Positions 37,130 to 45,339 of a DNA stretch of 64,000 nt are shown here, piece by piece; the stretch's first letter is position 1; each line of letters starts with the position of its first letter. The DNA is taken from NCBI GenBank assembly GCA_029240245.1, contig JARBTJ010000006.1, positions 1-64,000 of the forward strand, written 5' to 3'. The position numbers and the translations under genes were made by a program. The notes below the pieces were generated by a model, which ran no database searches, had not been told where the DNA came from, and saw only the letters and a list, made by a program, of their open reading frames with translations. The DNA comes from Herbinix sp. GTDB lineage: Bacteria; Bacillota; Clostridia; Lachnospirales; Lachnospiraceae.

Positions 37130-38215
37130 GTGGGAAGGATTTATAATTTTTCGGCAGGGCCGGCTATGTTACCGGTTGAAGTATTAAAAGAAGCTGCAGA
37201 TGAAATGCTCGACTACAGAGGTACCGGAATGTCTGTAATGGAGATGAGCCACAGATCCAAGGCATATGAAACGATTATCCAGGATGCAGAGAAAGATTTA
37301 AGGGAGTTAATGAACATTCCCGATAATTATAAAGTATTATTCCTTCAGGGCGGTGCCTCACAGCAGTTTGCAATGATACCGATGAACCTGATGAAGAACA
37401 AGGTGGCAGACTATATTATCACCGGACAATGGGCGAAAAAGGCTTATCAGGAAGCTAAAATATATGGTACTGCCAATGCGATAGCCTCCTCCGCGGACAA
37501 GACATTTTCCTATATTCCGGATTGCTCAGATCTTCCGATTTCTGAAAATGCAGACTATGTATACATATGCGAGAATAATACGATTTATGGTACCAAATAT
37601 AAAACACTGCCGAATACGAAAGGAAAAACATTGGTTGCCGATGTTTCCTCCTGCTTTTTATCCGAGCCGGTTGATGTAACCAAATACGGCGTTATCTATG
37701 GCGGTGTTCAGAAGAACATCGGACCTGCCGGAGTCGTTATCGTGATTATTCGCAAGGATTTAATCACAGAGGATACGCTACCCCAAACTCCAACCATGTT
37801 AAAGTATAAAATTCATGATGATGATAATTCGCTTTATAATACACCGCCGGCCTATGGAATTTATATCTGCGGTAAAGTATTTAAATGGATTAAGAATATG
37901 GGTGGCTTAGAGGCAATGAAAGCACATAATGAGAGAAAGGCAAAGCTTCTCTATGATTTCTTAGACCAGAGCAATATGTTCAAGGGTACTGTTGAGAAGA
38001 AGGACCGCTCCCTGATGAATGTACCGTTTGTTACAGGCGATGAGGAACTGGATGCGAAATTCGTGAAGGAAGCAAAAGCTGCCGGCTTTGTAAACTTAAA
38101 GGGACACAGAAGTGTCGGAGGCATGAGAGCCAGCATCTATAATGCGATGCCACTTGAAGGTGTAGAGAAATTAGTGGAATTTATGAGAAAATTTGAAGAA
38201 GCTAATACAAAATAA
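37130..38215 (+). CDS. serC: phosphoserine aminotransferase
   Basis: 361 residues if started at GTG 37130, eight bases after AAGGAGG; ATG 37124 is only two bases from that site. The protein then begins VGRIYNFSAGPAMLP, the standard SerC N-terminus. A PLP enzyme converting 3-phosphohydroxypyruvate to phosphoserine; the PLP lysine is in YGGVQKNIGPAGVVIVI. Also visible: GGASQQFAMIPMNL and, near the C-terminus, GHRSVGGMRASIYNAMP. An upstream in-frame ATG would read into the MITE-like element and is rejected. serA follows 125 bp later. Confidence 0.95.
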   Translation: MGRIYNFSAGPAMLPVEVLKEAADEMLDYRGTGMSVMEMSHRSKAYETIIQDAEKDLRELMNIPDNYKVLFLQGGASQQFAMIPMNLMKNKVADYIITGQWAKKAYQEAKIYGTANAIASSADKTFSYIPDCSDLPISENADYVYICENNTIYGTKYKTLPNTKGKTLVADVSSCFLSEPVDVTKYGVIYGGVQKNIGPAGVVIVIIRKDLITEDTLPQTPTMLKYKIHDDDNSLYNTPPAYGIYICGKVFKWIKNMGGLEAMKAHNERKAKLLYDFLDQSNMFKGTVEKKDRSLMNVPFVTGDEELDAKFVKEAKAAGFVNLKGHRSVGGMRASIYNAMPLEGVEKLVEFMRKFEEANTK

Positions 38216-38340
38216 GATCATGTGCAATCTTTGTTGCCATGTAATTTGAGTTTGGTAACTTCACTGTTGTACAAAAGATAAAATGTCATTATTAATTGCT
38301 GGTCAAATATCAGTGATATCTTGGAAGGAGTGTTACGGTT

Positions 38341-39519
38341 ATGAAGTATAATTGCCTTAACCCTATTGCAGACATAGGATTAAATATATTTACCGAAAAT
38401 TATGAAAAAACAGATACTATTAATGAGGCGGACATAGTGCTTGTAAGAAGTGCTGCCATGCATGATATGGAATTGCCTGAAAATGTAAACGCAATTGCCA
38501 GAGCAGGTGCCGGTGTTAATAATATTCCTCTTGATCAATGCGCGGAACAGGGTATCGTTGTATTTAATACTCCCGGCGCTAATGCGAACGGTGTAAAGGA
38601 ACTTGTTATTGCGGGTCTTATGTTAGCCTCCCGCGATATCATCGGCGGTGTGAACTGGGTTCAGACCGTGAAAGAGGATGCTTCAGTTGCAAAGCTTGTT
38701 GAAAAAGGAAAAGCGAAATTTGCAGGAAAAGAAATTCAAGGAAAGAAGCTGGGTGTCATCGGTCTGGGTGCTATCGGTGTTTTGGTTGCGAATGCAGCAA
38801 ATCGTCTGGGAATGAAAGTATACGGCTATGATCCTTTTATTTCCGTAGATAGTGCATGGAACTTATCTCGTGATGTTGTTCATGTTAAGTCCAGAGATGA
38901 TATTTATAAAGAATGTGATTATATCACCGTACATACACCTCTGATAGAAGATACTGATTCTAATATTAATACGAAGGAAATGATTAATTCTGAAACGATT
39001 GCAAAAATGAAGGACGGCGTTGTTATCTTAAATTTTGCCAGAGACCTGCTGGTAAACGACAGCGATATCGAAGTGGCTTTACAATCCGGTAAGGTAGGTA
39101 GATACGTTACCGATTTCCCGAATGCAAAGACAGCAAATATGGCCGGTGTAATCGCAATTCCCCATCTGGGTGCTTCTACAGAGGAATCTGAGGATAATTG
39201 TGCAGTTATGGCAGTGAAACAGCTGATGGATTATATGGAAAACGGTAATATCAAAAATTCCGTAAATTATCCGAACTGCGATGCGGGTGTTTGCATGACA
39301 GCCGGGCGTATAGCGATACTCCACAGAAATATACCGAACATGCTGACTCAATTTACAGGTGCATTTTCAGCAATGAATGTTAACATTACGGATATGGTGA
39401 ATAAGAGCCGCGGTGAATATGCATATTCCGTAATCGATGTTGAGGTTTCTATTAACGAAGAGGTTGCAGCAAAACTTGCTTCCATCAAGGGTGTCCTCAA
39501 GGTCAGAATAGTAAAATAA
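38341..39519 (+). CDS. serA: D-3-phosphoglycerate dehydrogenase
   Basis: 392 residues; GGAAGGAG upstream. It oxidises 3-phosphoglycerate, the first step of serine synthesis. Substrate segment ARAGAGVNNIPLDQCAEQGIVVFNTPGANANGVKE, NAD-binding GVIGLGAIGVLVANAANRLG, catalytic His in IPHLGASTEESEDN, and a C-terminal ACT domain (about 320-392: MLTQFTGAFSAMNVNITDMV) that usually gives serine feedback control. It lacks the intervening domain of the longest SerA forms. serC is immediately upstream. Confidence 0.94.
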   Translation: MKYNCLNPIADIGLNIFTENYEKTDTINEADIVLVRSAAMHDMELPENVNAIARAGAGVNNIPLDQCAEQGIVVFNTPGANANGVKELVIAGLMLASRDIIGGVNWVQTVKEDASVAKLVEKGKAKFAGKEIQGKKLGVIGLGAIGVLVANAANRLGMKVYGYDPFISVDSAWNLSRDVVHVKSRDDIYKECDYITVHTPLIEDTDSNINTKEMINSETIAKMKDGVVILNFARDLLVNDSDIEVALQSGKVGRYVTDFPNAKTANMAGVIAIPHLGASTEESEDNCAVMAVKQLMDYMENGNIKNSVNYPNCDAGVCMTAGRIAILHRNIPNMLTQFTGAFSAMNVNITDMVNKSRGEYAYSVIDVEVSINEEVAAKLASIKGVLKVRIVK

Positions 39520-39578
39520 TATTAGTTAGGAAAAATGATTCCGATTTATGCATAAAGGCGGGAATCAAATAAATATAT

Positions 39579-39630
39579 CATGAATCAGGGACATGGAAAA
39601 CTATGGTTTTTTCATGTCCTGATTCATTAT
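39579..39630 (+). terminator. terminator after serA
   Basis: TGAATCAGGGACATG ... CATGTCCTGATTCATTA, a 14-bp stem with one bulge and an A/T-rich loop ending in TTTTTT. It lies 60 bp behind the serA stop. Confidence 0.8.
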
Positions 39631-39790
39631 GAAACACTCTATTACAGGAATGGTTAATAGTAAAATGGTACTCACAACTTAATTCACCCTTAATGGGATC
39701 ATTTTTTAAACAGAAAATGGAAGGATAGGCTGGAACAAGTGAGTTAATATATGTTAAAATGAATGAACTAAGGATTCAGGAGGAAACGAA

Positions 39791-41032
39791 ATGGCAACGA
39801 TAAAACCATTTTTATGCATCAGACCAAATTCAGAGATTGCTGACCGTGTCGCAGCGCTTCCGTATGATGTGTATAACCGTAAGGAAGCAAAACAGGAAAC
39901 AATTAGGGAACCACTATCCTTTTTGAGGGTAGACCGAGCAGAAACTCAGCTGCCGGATAGTGTGGATACTTATGATCCCTTGGTTTATCAAAAAGCCAAG
40001 GAATTATTACAGGGTATGATAGATGACAAAACATTGACTGCAGATTCATGCGAATGCTATTACGTTTATGAACTGATCATGAACGGACGATCCCAAACAG
40101 GCATAGTAGCTTGCGTATCTATTGATGAGTACCTTGGAAATATAATTAAAAAGCATGAAAACACGAGAGAAGATAAGGAAATAGATCGAATTAACCATGT
40201 AGATACCTGTGATGCTCAGACAGGCCCTATTTTCCTGGCATACCGCTCTGTTGGCATCATTAATGATACAGTTTCCCTTGTAAAAAAGGAAACACCGCTG
40301 TATTCATTTGTTTCCGTAGATGGAGTCAGCCATAATGTATGGCGGATATCAGAACCCGAGAGAATTCAGGTCATTAGGGATGCATTTGATACGATAGATA
40401 GTATTTATATTGCAGACGGTCATCACAGAGCAGCTTCTGCTGTGAAGGTTGGTTTAAAACGGAGAGCCGAAAATCCGGGATATCGCGGCGATGAAGAATA
40501 CAATTACTTTTTATCCGTATTGTTTCCTCATGACCAATTAATGATTATGTCTTATAACCGGGCTGTAAAGGATATCAATGGCATGACGAAGGAGCAGTTC
40601 CTTACCGCCATAAAGGAAGCTTTTGAGGTAACCCTGATCGGCAAGGAGCCTTATACTCCGGTAGCTAAGGCTACATTTGGAATGTATTTCGATCAGAACT
40701 GGTACGCTCTTAAGTTCAAAAAGCAGTCGGAGGATATCACAGATCCGGTTAGGGCTCTGGATGTGTCCCTATTGCAGGATTATCTTCTTGGGCCTATCCT
40801 AGGAATAGAGGACCCGCGTACCGATAAACGGATTGAATTTATCGGCGGAATCCGAGGCCTAAAGGAACTGGAACGCAGAGTTGGGGAGGATATGAGTGTT
40901 GCATTTTCTATGTATCCCACGTCCATTACGGAATTATTTGACGTTTCTGATGCCGGTAAGCTGATGCCTCCGAAGTCAACCTGGTTTGAACCCAAATTGA
41001 GAAGCGGCTTGTTTATACATCGTTTATCTTAG
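39791..41032 (+). CDS. DUF1015 family protein, serine-pathway associated
   Basis: 413 residues; CAGGAGGAAAC upstream. DUF1015 signatures: IKPFLCIRPNSEIADRVAALPYDVYNRKEA at the N-terminus, ENTREDKEIDRINHV, and YIADGHHRAASAV near residue 215, a likely active-site motif. Proteins of this family are often encoded beside serA/serC in Clostridia, and some have been described as SerK-type kinases in related families; the biochemical role here is unproven. Its position right after serC-serA suggests a part in serine metabolism. Confidence 0.82.
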   Translation: MATIKPFLCIRPNSEIADRVAALPYDVYNRKEAKQETIREPLSFLRVDRAETQLPDSVDTYDPLVYQKAKELLQGMIDDKTLTADSCECYYVYELIMNGRSQTGIVACVSIDEYLGNIIKKHENTREDKEIDRINHVDTCDAQTGPIFLAYRSVGIINDTVSLVKKETPLYSFVSVDGVSHNVWRISEPERIQVIRDAFDTIDSIYIADGHHRAASAVKVGLKRRAENPGYRGDEEYNYFLSVLFPHDQLMIMSYNRAVKDINGMTKEQFLTAIKEAFEVTLIGKEPYTPVAKATFGMYFDQNWYALKFKKQSEDITDPVRALDVSLLQDYLLGPILGIEDPRTDKRIEFIGGIRGLKELERRVGEDMSVAFSMYPTSITELFDVSDAGKLMPPKSTWFEPKLRSGLFIHRLS

Positions 41033-41071
41033 GGAATGTTATGATTTTAACTTTTAAATAAATGGATATTC

Positions 41072-41080
41072 TGGTATAAT
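41072..41080 (+). promoter_or_regulatory. extended -10 promoter of the rubrerythrin gene
   Basis: TGGTATAAT (extended -10, TATAAT at 41075-41080) about 80 bp before the rubrerythrin ATG; the -35 side is weak (TTTTAA). Confidence 0.6.
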
Positions 41081-41161
41081 AAGGGTAATAAACACGGATC
41101 AGGTAATGTTGACCGGATCTTGATTTATGACAAACTATTTCATATCAAAGGAGGATTTATC

Positions 41162-41755
41162 ATGGGAAGTTTAAGAGGAACAAAAACACTGGAGAATTTA
41201 ATGAAATCATTTGCAGGGGAATCACAGGCAAGAATGAGATATACTTATTTTGCATCCGTAGCCGGTAAGGAAGGATATAAACAAATACAGAATATATTTA
41301 TGGAGACCGCGGAGAATGAAAAGGAACATGCTAAAGTTTTCATGAAGCTGGCACTTGAGCATTTAGATGGAGAAAATCCGGCACCGGTAGAGATAAATGC
41401 AACTTATCCTTTTGCATATGGTGATACGGTGGCTAACTTAAAGGCAGCTGCTGACGGTGAATTAGAAGAGGCAGAGGTGGATTATCCGGCATTTGCAAAA
41501 ACTGCAAAGGAAGAAGGCTTTTCTGATATAGCAGCGCGCTTTACCTTAATCGCAAAGGTAGAAAAGCATCATCAGGAGAGATACAGCAAATTGTTAGAGA
41601 ATATTGAAAATGGAGTTGTGTTTAAGAAAGATGGGAAGGTTTATTGGAAATGCTTAAATTGCGGTTATGTTCATGAAGGAGACGAAGCACCGGTTACCTG
41701 TCCGGCTTGCCAGCACCCACAGGCATATTTCCAGCTTCTTGACGATTGTTTCTAA
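41162..41755 (+). CDS. rbr: rubrerythrin
   Basis: 197 residues from ATG 41162 with AAAGGAGG upstream. A peroxide-reducing diiron protein of anaerobes. The ferritin-like domain shows both Glu/His sets (FAGESQARMRYTYFA, METAENEKEHAKVFMKLA, EEAEVDYPAFAKTAKEEGF, IAKVEKHHQERYSKLL), followed by a rubredoxin domain with Fe(Cys)4 site CLNCGYVHEG ... CPACQHPQAYF. Cytoplasmic. Single-gene unit; points to an anaerobic lifestyle. Confidence 0.96.
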   Translation: MGSLRGTKTLENLMKSFAGESQARMRYTYFASVAGKEGYKQIQNIFMETAENEKEHAKVFMKLALEHLDGENPAPVEINATYPFAYGDTVANLKAAADGELEEAEVDYPAFAKTAKEEGFSDIAARFTLIAKVEKHHQERYSKLLENIENGVVFKKDGKVYWKCLNCGYVHEGDEAPVTCPACQHPQAYFQLLDDCF

Positions 41756-42056
41756 AATAGATTGTTGATTCAGGAAAGATACTAAGATACATAATGTTTT
41801 GATACCGGAGTTCAGTACAAAAGCTTGTCTTTCCATCTGGGCTCCGGTTATTTATGAAGTACTTTTTAACAATGATTAATTTTTCATAATTTTTTTACTT
41901 TTTTAAAAGGACAAGATATGATAGAATGGTGTTAATAAGAAGTGGCTATGATAAACTTATTATTTAATATTAATCATATCATATGTATTGGAAGTTTTGG
42001 GTGTCAGCGTATTGTAGTAGATACAGAAGGGACTTCCGGAAAGGTTTGTTGAGTTT
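41756..42056. other. 301-bp intergenic region before the YesL-like gene
   Basis: A weak inverted repeat TACCGGAG ... CTCCGGTTA (41803-41850) may terminate rubrerythrin transcription. The rest is AT-rich with no clear feature beyond the expected promoter of the next gene. Confidence 0.4.
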
Positions 42057-42713
42057 ATGGGTAATTTATTTAATATGGACAACGGAATATTCGCTTTTCT
42101 TGGCAAAGTATTCGATATACTGCTTTTGAGTATCATATGGCTTATTTGTTGTATTCCGATTATCACAATCGGTCCTGCAAATACGGCTTTGTATTATGCT
42201 ACCGTAAAAGTAATCCGAAGGGAAAGAGGATACCTGTTCCAGGAATTCATGAAATCCTTCCGTTTAAATTTCAAAAGGGGAGCGATTGTTGGGGTATTAT
42301 TGACACTGATTTATACGATTCTTGCATTTGATTTAATCTGGTCTTGGGCTGCATGGGAGACAAACTCGAAAGGTTCACCGCTCTTCGGTATTTTTATAGC
42401 GATTACCTTTATCTTGTTCTGTTTTTCTATTTATGTATTCCCGGTATTATCTAGATTTGATATGAAATTCAAACAATTGATGAAAGTTACAATTTTAATG
42501 TGTATCAAACATCTACCATCAACGATTGCTATGGCTGTAATCTTAGCCGCATCAATCATTGCTACAAATTATTTCTTGGTATTAATATTTATACTACCGG
42601 CAGCATCAACTTATTTGAACTCTCTTTTAATGGAGCGTATTTTTAAGAAGTATATGCCGACATCGGATGGTCCCGGAGAAGATACTGGTAAGGATGAATG
42701 GTATTTAGAGTAA
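42057..42713 (+). CDS. YesL-like DUF624 membrane protein
   Basis: 218 residues. The start GNLFNMDNGIFAFLGKVFDILLLSIIWLICCIPIITIGPANTALYYATVKVIR is the DUF624/YesL hallmark, followed by four to five membrane helices. In Bacillus, yesL lies among rhamnogalacturonan-utilisation genes; the molecular function is unknown. Here it stands alone between rubrerythrin and glnN. A GGAAAGG site is 12 bases upstream. A short acidic tail closes the protein. Confidence 0.8.
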   Translation: MGNLFNMDNGIFAFLGKVFDILLLSIIWLICCIPIITIGPANTALYYATVKVIRRERGYLFQEFMKSFRLNFKRGAIVGVLLTLIYTILAFDLIWSWAAWETNSKGSPLFGIFIAITFILFCFSIYVFPVLSRFDMKFKQLMKVTILMCIKHLPSTIAMAVILAASIIATNYFLVLIFILPAASTYLNSLLMERIFKKYMPTSDGPGEDTGKDEWYLE

Positions 42714-42811
42714 ACTTAAATGGACAAAACGTTACTTTTTAATTTAAAATACACAATGCTTACTGGCGTTTTTCATAAAAATTATAAAAATGAAAAAAAG
42801 TACTTTTCTTT

Positions 42812-42840
42812 TTGCGAAAAACATGGTATATACATATTAT
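42812..42840 (+). promoter_or_regulatory. promoter of glnN
   Basis: TTGCGA (42812-42817), 17-bp spacer, TATTAT (42835-42840). Transcription from about 42847 would yield an ~80-base leader containing the hairpin at 42870. Confidence 0.6.
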
Positions 42841-42869
42841 ATATATTATAGAAAATGACAGTATGGAGC

Positions 42870-42905
42870 AAAGGTGTTCTCAATTGTATTGGGGGCACCT
42901 TTTTC
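42870..42905 (+). promoter_or_regulatory. terminator-like attenuator in the glnN leader
   Basis: AAAGGTGTTCTCAAT and ATTGGGGGCACCTTT can pair along 15 positions (with G-U pairs) around loop TGT, then TTTTTCA. The stem ends 6 bases before the GAGAGGAGA ribosome site. Lying downstream of the predicted promoter, it looks like conditional termination rather than the end of the previous gene. Confidence 0.6.
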
Positions 42906-42925
42906 ATAATGAGAGGAGAATCAAT

Positions 42926-45031
42926 ATGTCAGAAAAACTAACAGACCTTTTTGGAAGTGACGTATTTAATGAAGCAACGATGGTAGAACGCCTACCTAAA
43001 AAGACCTATGCAGCTCTGAAGAAGACAATAGAAAATGGTGAGGATTTGGATCCTACCGTTGCAGAGGTAGTTGCTAATGCAATGAAGGATTGGGCGATTG
43101 AACGTGGAGCAACACATTATACCCATTGGTTCCAGCCTATGACAGGTATTACGGCAGAAAAACATGACTCCTTTATTAGTCCTACATCAAATGGTAAAGC
43201 GTTAATGGAATTCTCAGGCAAAGAATTAATCAAAGGTGAACCGGATGCATCATCCTTTCCCTCCGGCGGCTTAAGAGCAACCTTCGAGGCGAGAGGCTAT
43301 TCCGTTTGGGATTGTACCTCACCGGCTTTCTTAAGAGAAGACGCTTCCGGTGTTACATTATGTATCCCAACTGCTTTCTGTTCCTATACCGGTGAAGCAT
43401 TGGATATGAAAACGCCTCTTCTTCGTTCCATGGAGGCAATTAATACTCAGGCAGTACGTATCTTAAAGCTGTTTGGACATGATGTAAAAAGAGTTACTAC
43501 CTCTGTTGGTCCGGAACAGGAATATTTCTTAGTAGATAAAGCGAAATATTTAAAACGCGATGATCTTATCTTCACCGGCAGAACCTTATTTGGAGCTATG
43601 CCTCCGAAAGGCCAGGAGCTTGAGGATCATTACTTTGGTTGTATTAAAGAAAGAGTTGCTTCCTTCATGAAGGAATTGAATATTGAACTTTGGAAAATGG
43701 GCGTAACAGCGAAAACTCAGCATAATGAGGTGGCTCCTGCTCAGCACGAACTCGCTCCGATTTATGCCTCCTCCAATATCGCTACCGATCATAACCAGTT
43801 GGTAATGGAATGCATGAAGCGAATTGCTAACCGCCACAGTTTAACCTGCTTACTTCATGAAAAACCTTTTGCAGGTGTGAATGGTTCCGGCAAACATAAT
43901 AACTGGTCCATGGTTGCTGATAACGGTAAGAATTTATTGGATCCTGGTAAGACGCCTCACGAGAATGTACAATTCTTATTATTCCTTGCAGCAGTTTTAA
44001 AAGCAGTAGATTTGCACTCGGACCTGCTTCGTGTATCTGCGGCTAATCCGGGAAATGACCATAGACTTGGTGCAAATGAGGCACCTCCGGCAATCATTTC
44101 TGTATTCCTTGGATCTCAGCTGGAAGATGTACTCATTCAGTTGATTGAAACCGGCGAAGCAAAAAGCAGCAAGGATGGCGGTAGGATGAACGTTGGTGTT
44201 CATACTATCCCTGAATTTAAGAAGGACGCTACCGATAGAAACCGTACATCACCATTTGCGTTTACCGGTAATAAATTTGAATTCCGTATGGTTGCATCTT
44301 CTATGTCCATCGGTACTGCTAATACAGTGCTTAATACCATCGTTGCAGACGTGCTTGGCAATATGGCTGATGAATTAGAAAAAGCAAATGATTTTGACCT
44401 GGCAGTGCACGATTTAATCAAAAAGACAGTTACTGAACATAAGAAAATTGTATTCAATGGCAATGGTTATTCCGAAGCATGGGTAGAAGAGGCTGAGAGA
44501 AGAGGACTTCCGAATATAAAGAGCATGGTGGAGGCAATTCCTGCCATGGTAACCGATAAGGCTGTCAATTTGTTTGAAAAGCATCACGTATTCTCCTCAG
44601 TAGAATTACACTCCCGTGCGGAAATTTTATACGAGGCATATTCAAAAGCAATTAATATTGAAGCTAAAACTATGATTTCGATGGCAAGTGTGAAATACAT
44701 TCCTGCTGTGATTAAATATACGAAGAAGTTAGCTGATTCCATTAACTCTATCAAATCAGCGGTATCCGATGCAGATGTTAGTGTACAGTCAGAATTATTG
44801 AAGGAGACTTCTACTCTTTTAGCAAAGGCTCAGGCAGCACTTAAGAAACTTCAGGCTGCTGTTACTGAGGCATCGGCAAAAGAGGATGGCGCTGAAATGG
44901 CTAATTGCTTTAAAGATGCTGTTGTACCTGCCATGACTGATTTAAGAGCACCGATAGATGCATTAGAGTTAATTGTAGAAAAAGAATTATGGCCGGTACC
45001 TACCTACGGCGACTTGTTATTTGAAATTTAA
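42926..45031 (+). CDS. glnN: type III glutamine synthetase
   Basis: 701 residues from ATG 42926 (GAGAGGAGA upstream); an in-frame ATG at 42812 lies in the promoter and is rejected. It makes glutamine from glutamate, ammonia and ATP. GSIII features: large size, N-terminal domain with [20 protein letters not shown], the [19 protein letters not shown] segment, [11 protein letters not shown] metal site, [33 protein letters not shown] and [13 protein letters not shown]. The C-terminal ~100 residues are a helical GSIII extension. Monocistronic, with a leader hairpin. Confidence 0.96.
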   Translation: MSEKLTDLFGSDVFNEATMVERLPKKTYAALKKTIENGEDLDPTVAEVVANAMKDWAIERGATHYTHWFQPMTGITAEKHDSFISPTSNGKALMEFSGKELIKGEPDASSFPSGGLRATFEARGYSVWDCTSPAFLREDASGVTLCIPTAFCSYTGEALDMKTPLLRSMEAINTQAVRILKLFGHDVKRVTTSVGPEQEYFLVDKAKYLKRDDLIFTGRTLFGAMPPKGQELEDHYFGCIKERVASFMKELNIELWKMGVTAKTQHNEVAPAQHELAPIYASSNIATDHNQLVMECMKRIANRHSLTCLLHEKPFAGVNGSGKHNNWSMVADNGKNLLDPGKTPHENVQFLLFLAAVLKAVDLHSDLLRVSAANPGNDHRLGANEAPPAIISVFLGSQLEDVLIQLIETGEAKSSKDGGRMNVGVHTIPEFKKDATDRNRTSPFAFTGNKFEFRMVASSMSIGTANTVLNTIVADVLGNMADELEKANDFDLAVHDLIKKTVTEHKKIVFNGNGYSEAWVEEAERRGLPNIKSMVEAIPAMVTDKAVNLFEKHHVFSSVELHSRAEILYEAYSKAINIEAKTMISMASVKYIPAVIKYTKKLADSINSIKSAVSDADVSVQSELLKETSTLLAKAQAALKKLQAAVTEASAKEDGAEMANCFKDAVVPAMTDLRAPIDALELIVEKELWPVPTYGDLLFEI

Positions 45032-45045
45032 TCTATGATTTGAAT

Positions 45046-45148
45046 GTAAAAGTTACTACGTACATTTTCGGCTAAATATATAGATCTGCAAGCAAACTAG
45101 CAATATCAATATATTATAGCTGGAGAGTACCGAAAGTGATTTCAACAC
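45046..45148. repeat. repeat family 2, diverged copy B
   Basis: Aligns with the palindrome at 36806: shared TACTACG-type start, TTTTCGGCTA, ATATATAGATCTGCAAG, ATATCAATATATTATAGC, CCGAAAG and TTCAACAC in the same order. Its arms no longer pair perfectly, so it is an older or decayed copy. It begins 15 bp after the glnN stop. Confidence 0.7.
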
Positions 45149-45197
45149 GGTAATCATCTTTCATGCAATAATAAAGCGATAGCGTACTAAATTAAAA

Positions 45198-45300
45198 TAT
45201 GCGGGAGTAATGTTATCCCTTTCAGAGTTTTCCAATGTAACTACGTGCGAAATTCGTACGAAGATGGAAAATCGTAAAGGGAAGATGTTACTCCCGCATA
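45198..45300. terminator. 103-bp palindrome between convergent glnN and the tail-like gene
   Basis: Arms TATGCGGGAGTAA (45198-45210) and TTACTCCCGCATA (45288-45300) pair perfectly, and pairing continues with gaps through CCCTTT/AAAGGG and TTTTCCA/TGGAAAA to an inner palindrome CGTGCGAAATTCGTACG. It lies between convergent genes and may terminate both, though T-runs are absent; it could equally be a third repeat family. Confidence 0.65.
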
Positions 45301-45339
45301 AATATTAAAAAGAATCATAAAAGCTTGTTCGTTTTTGCA

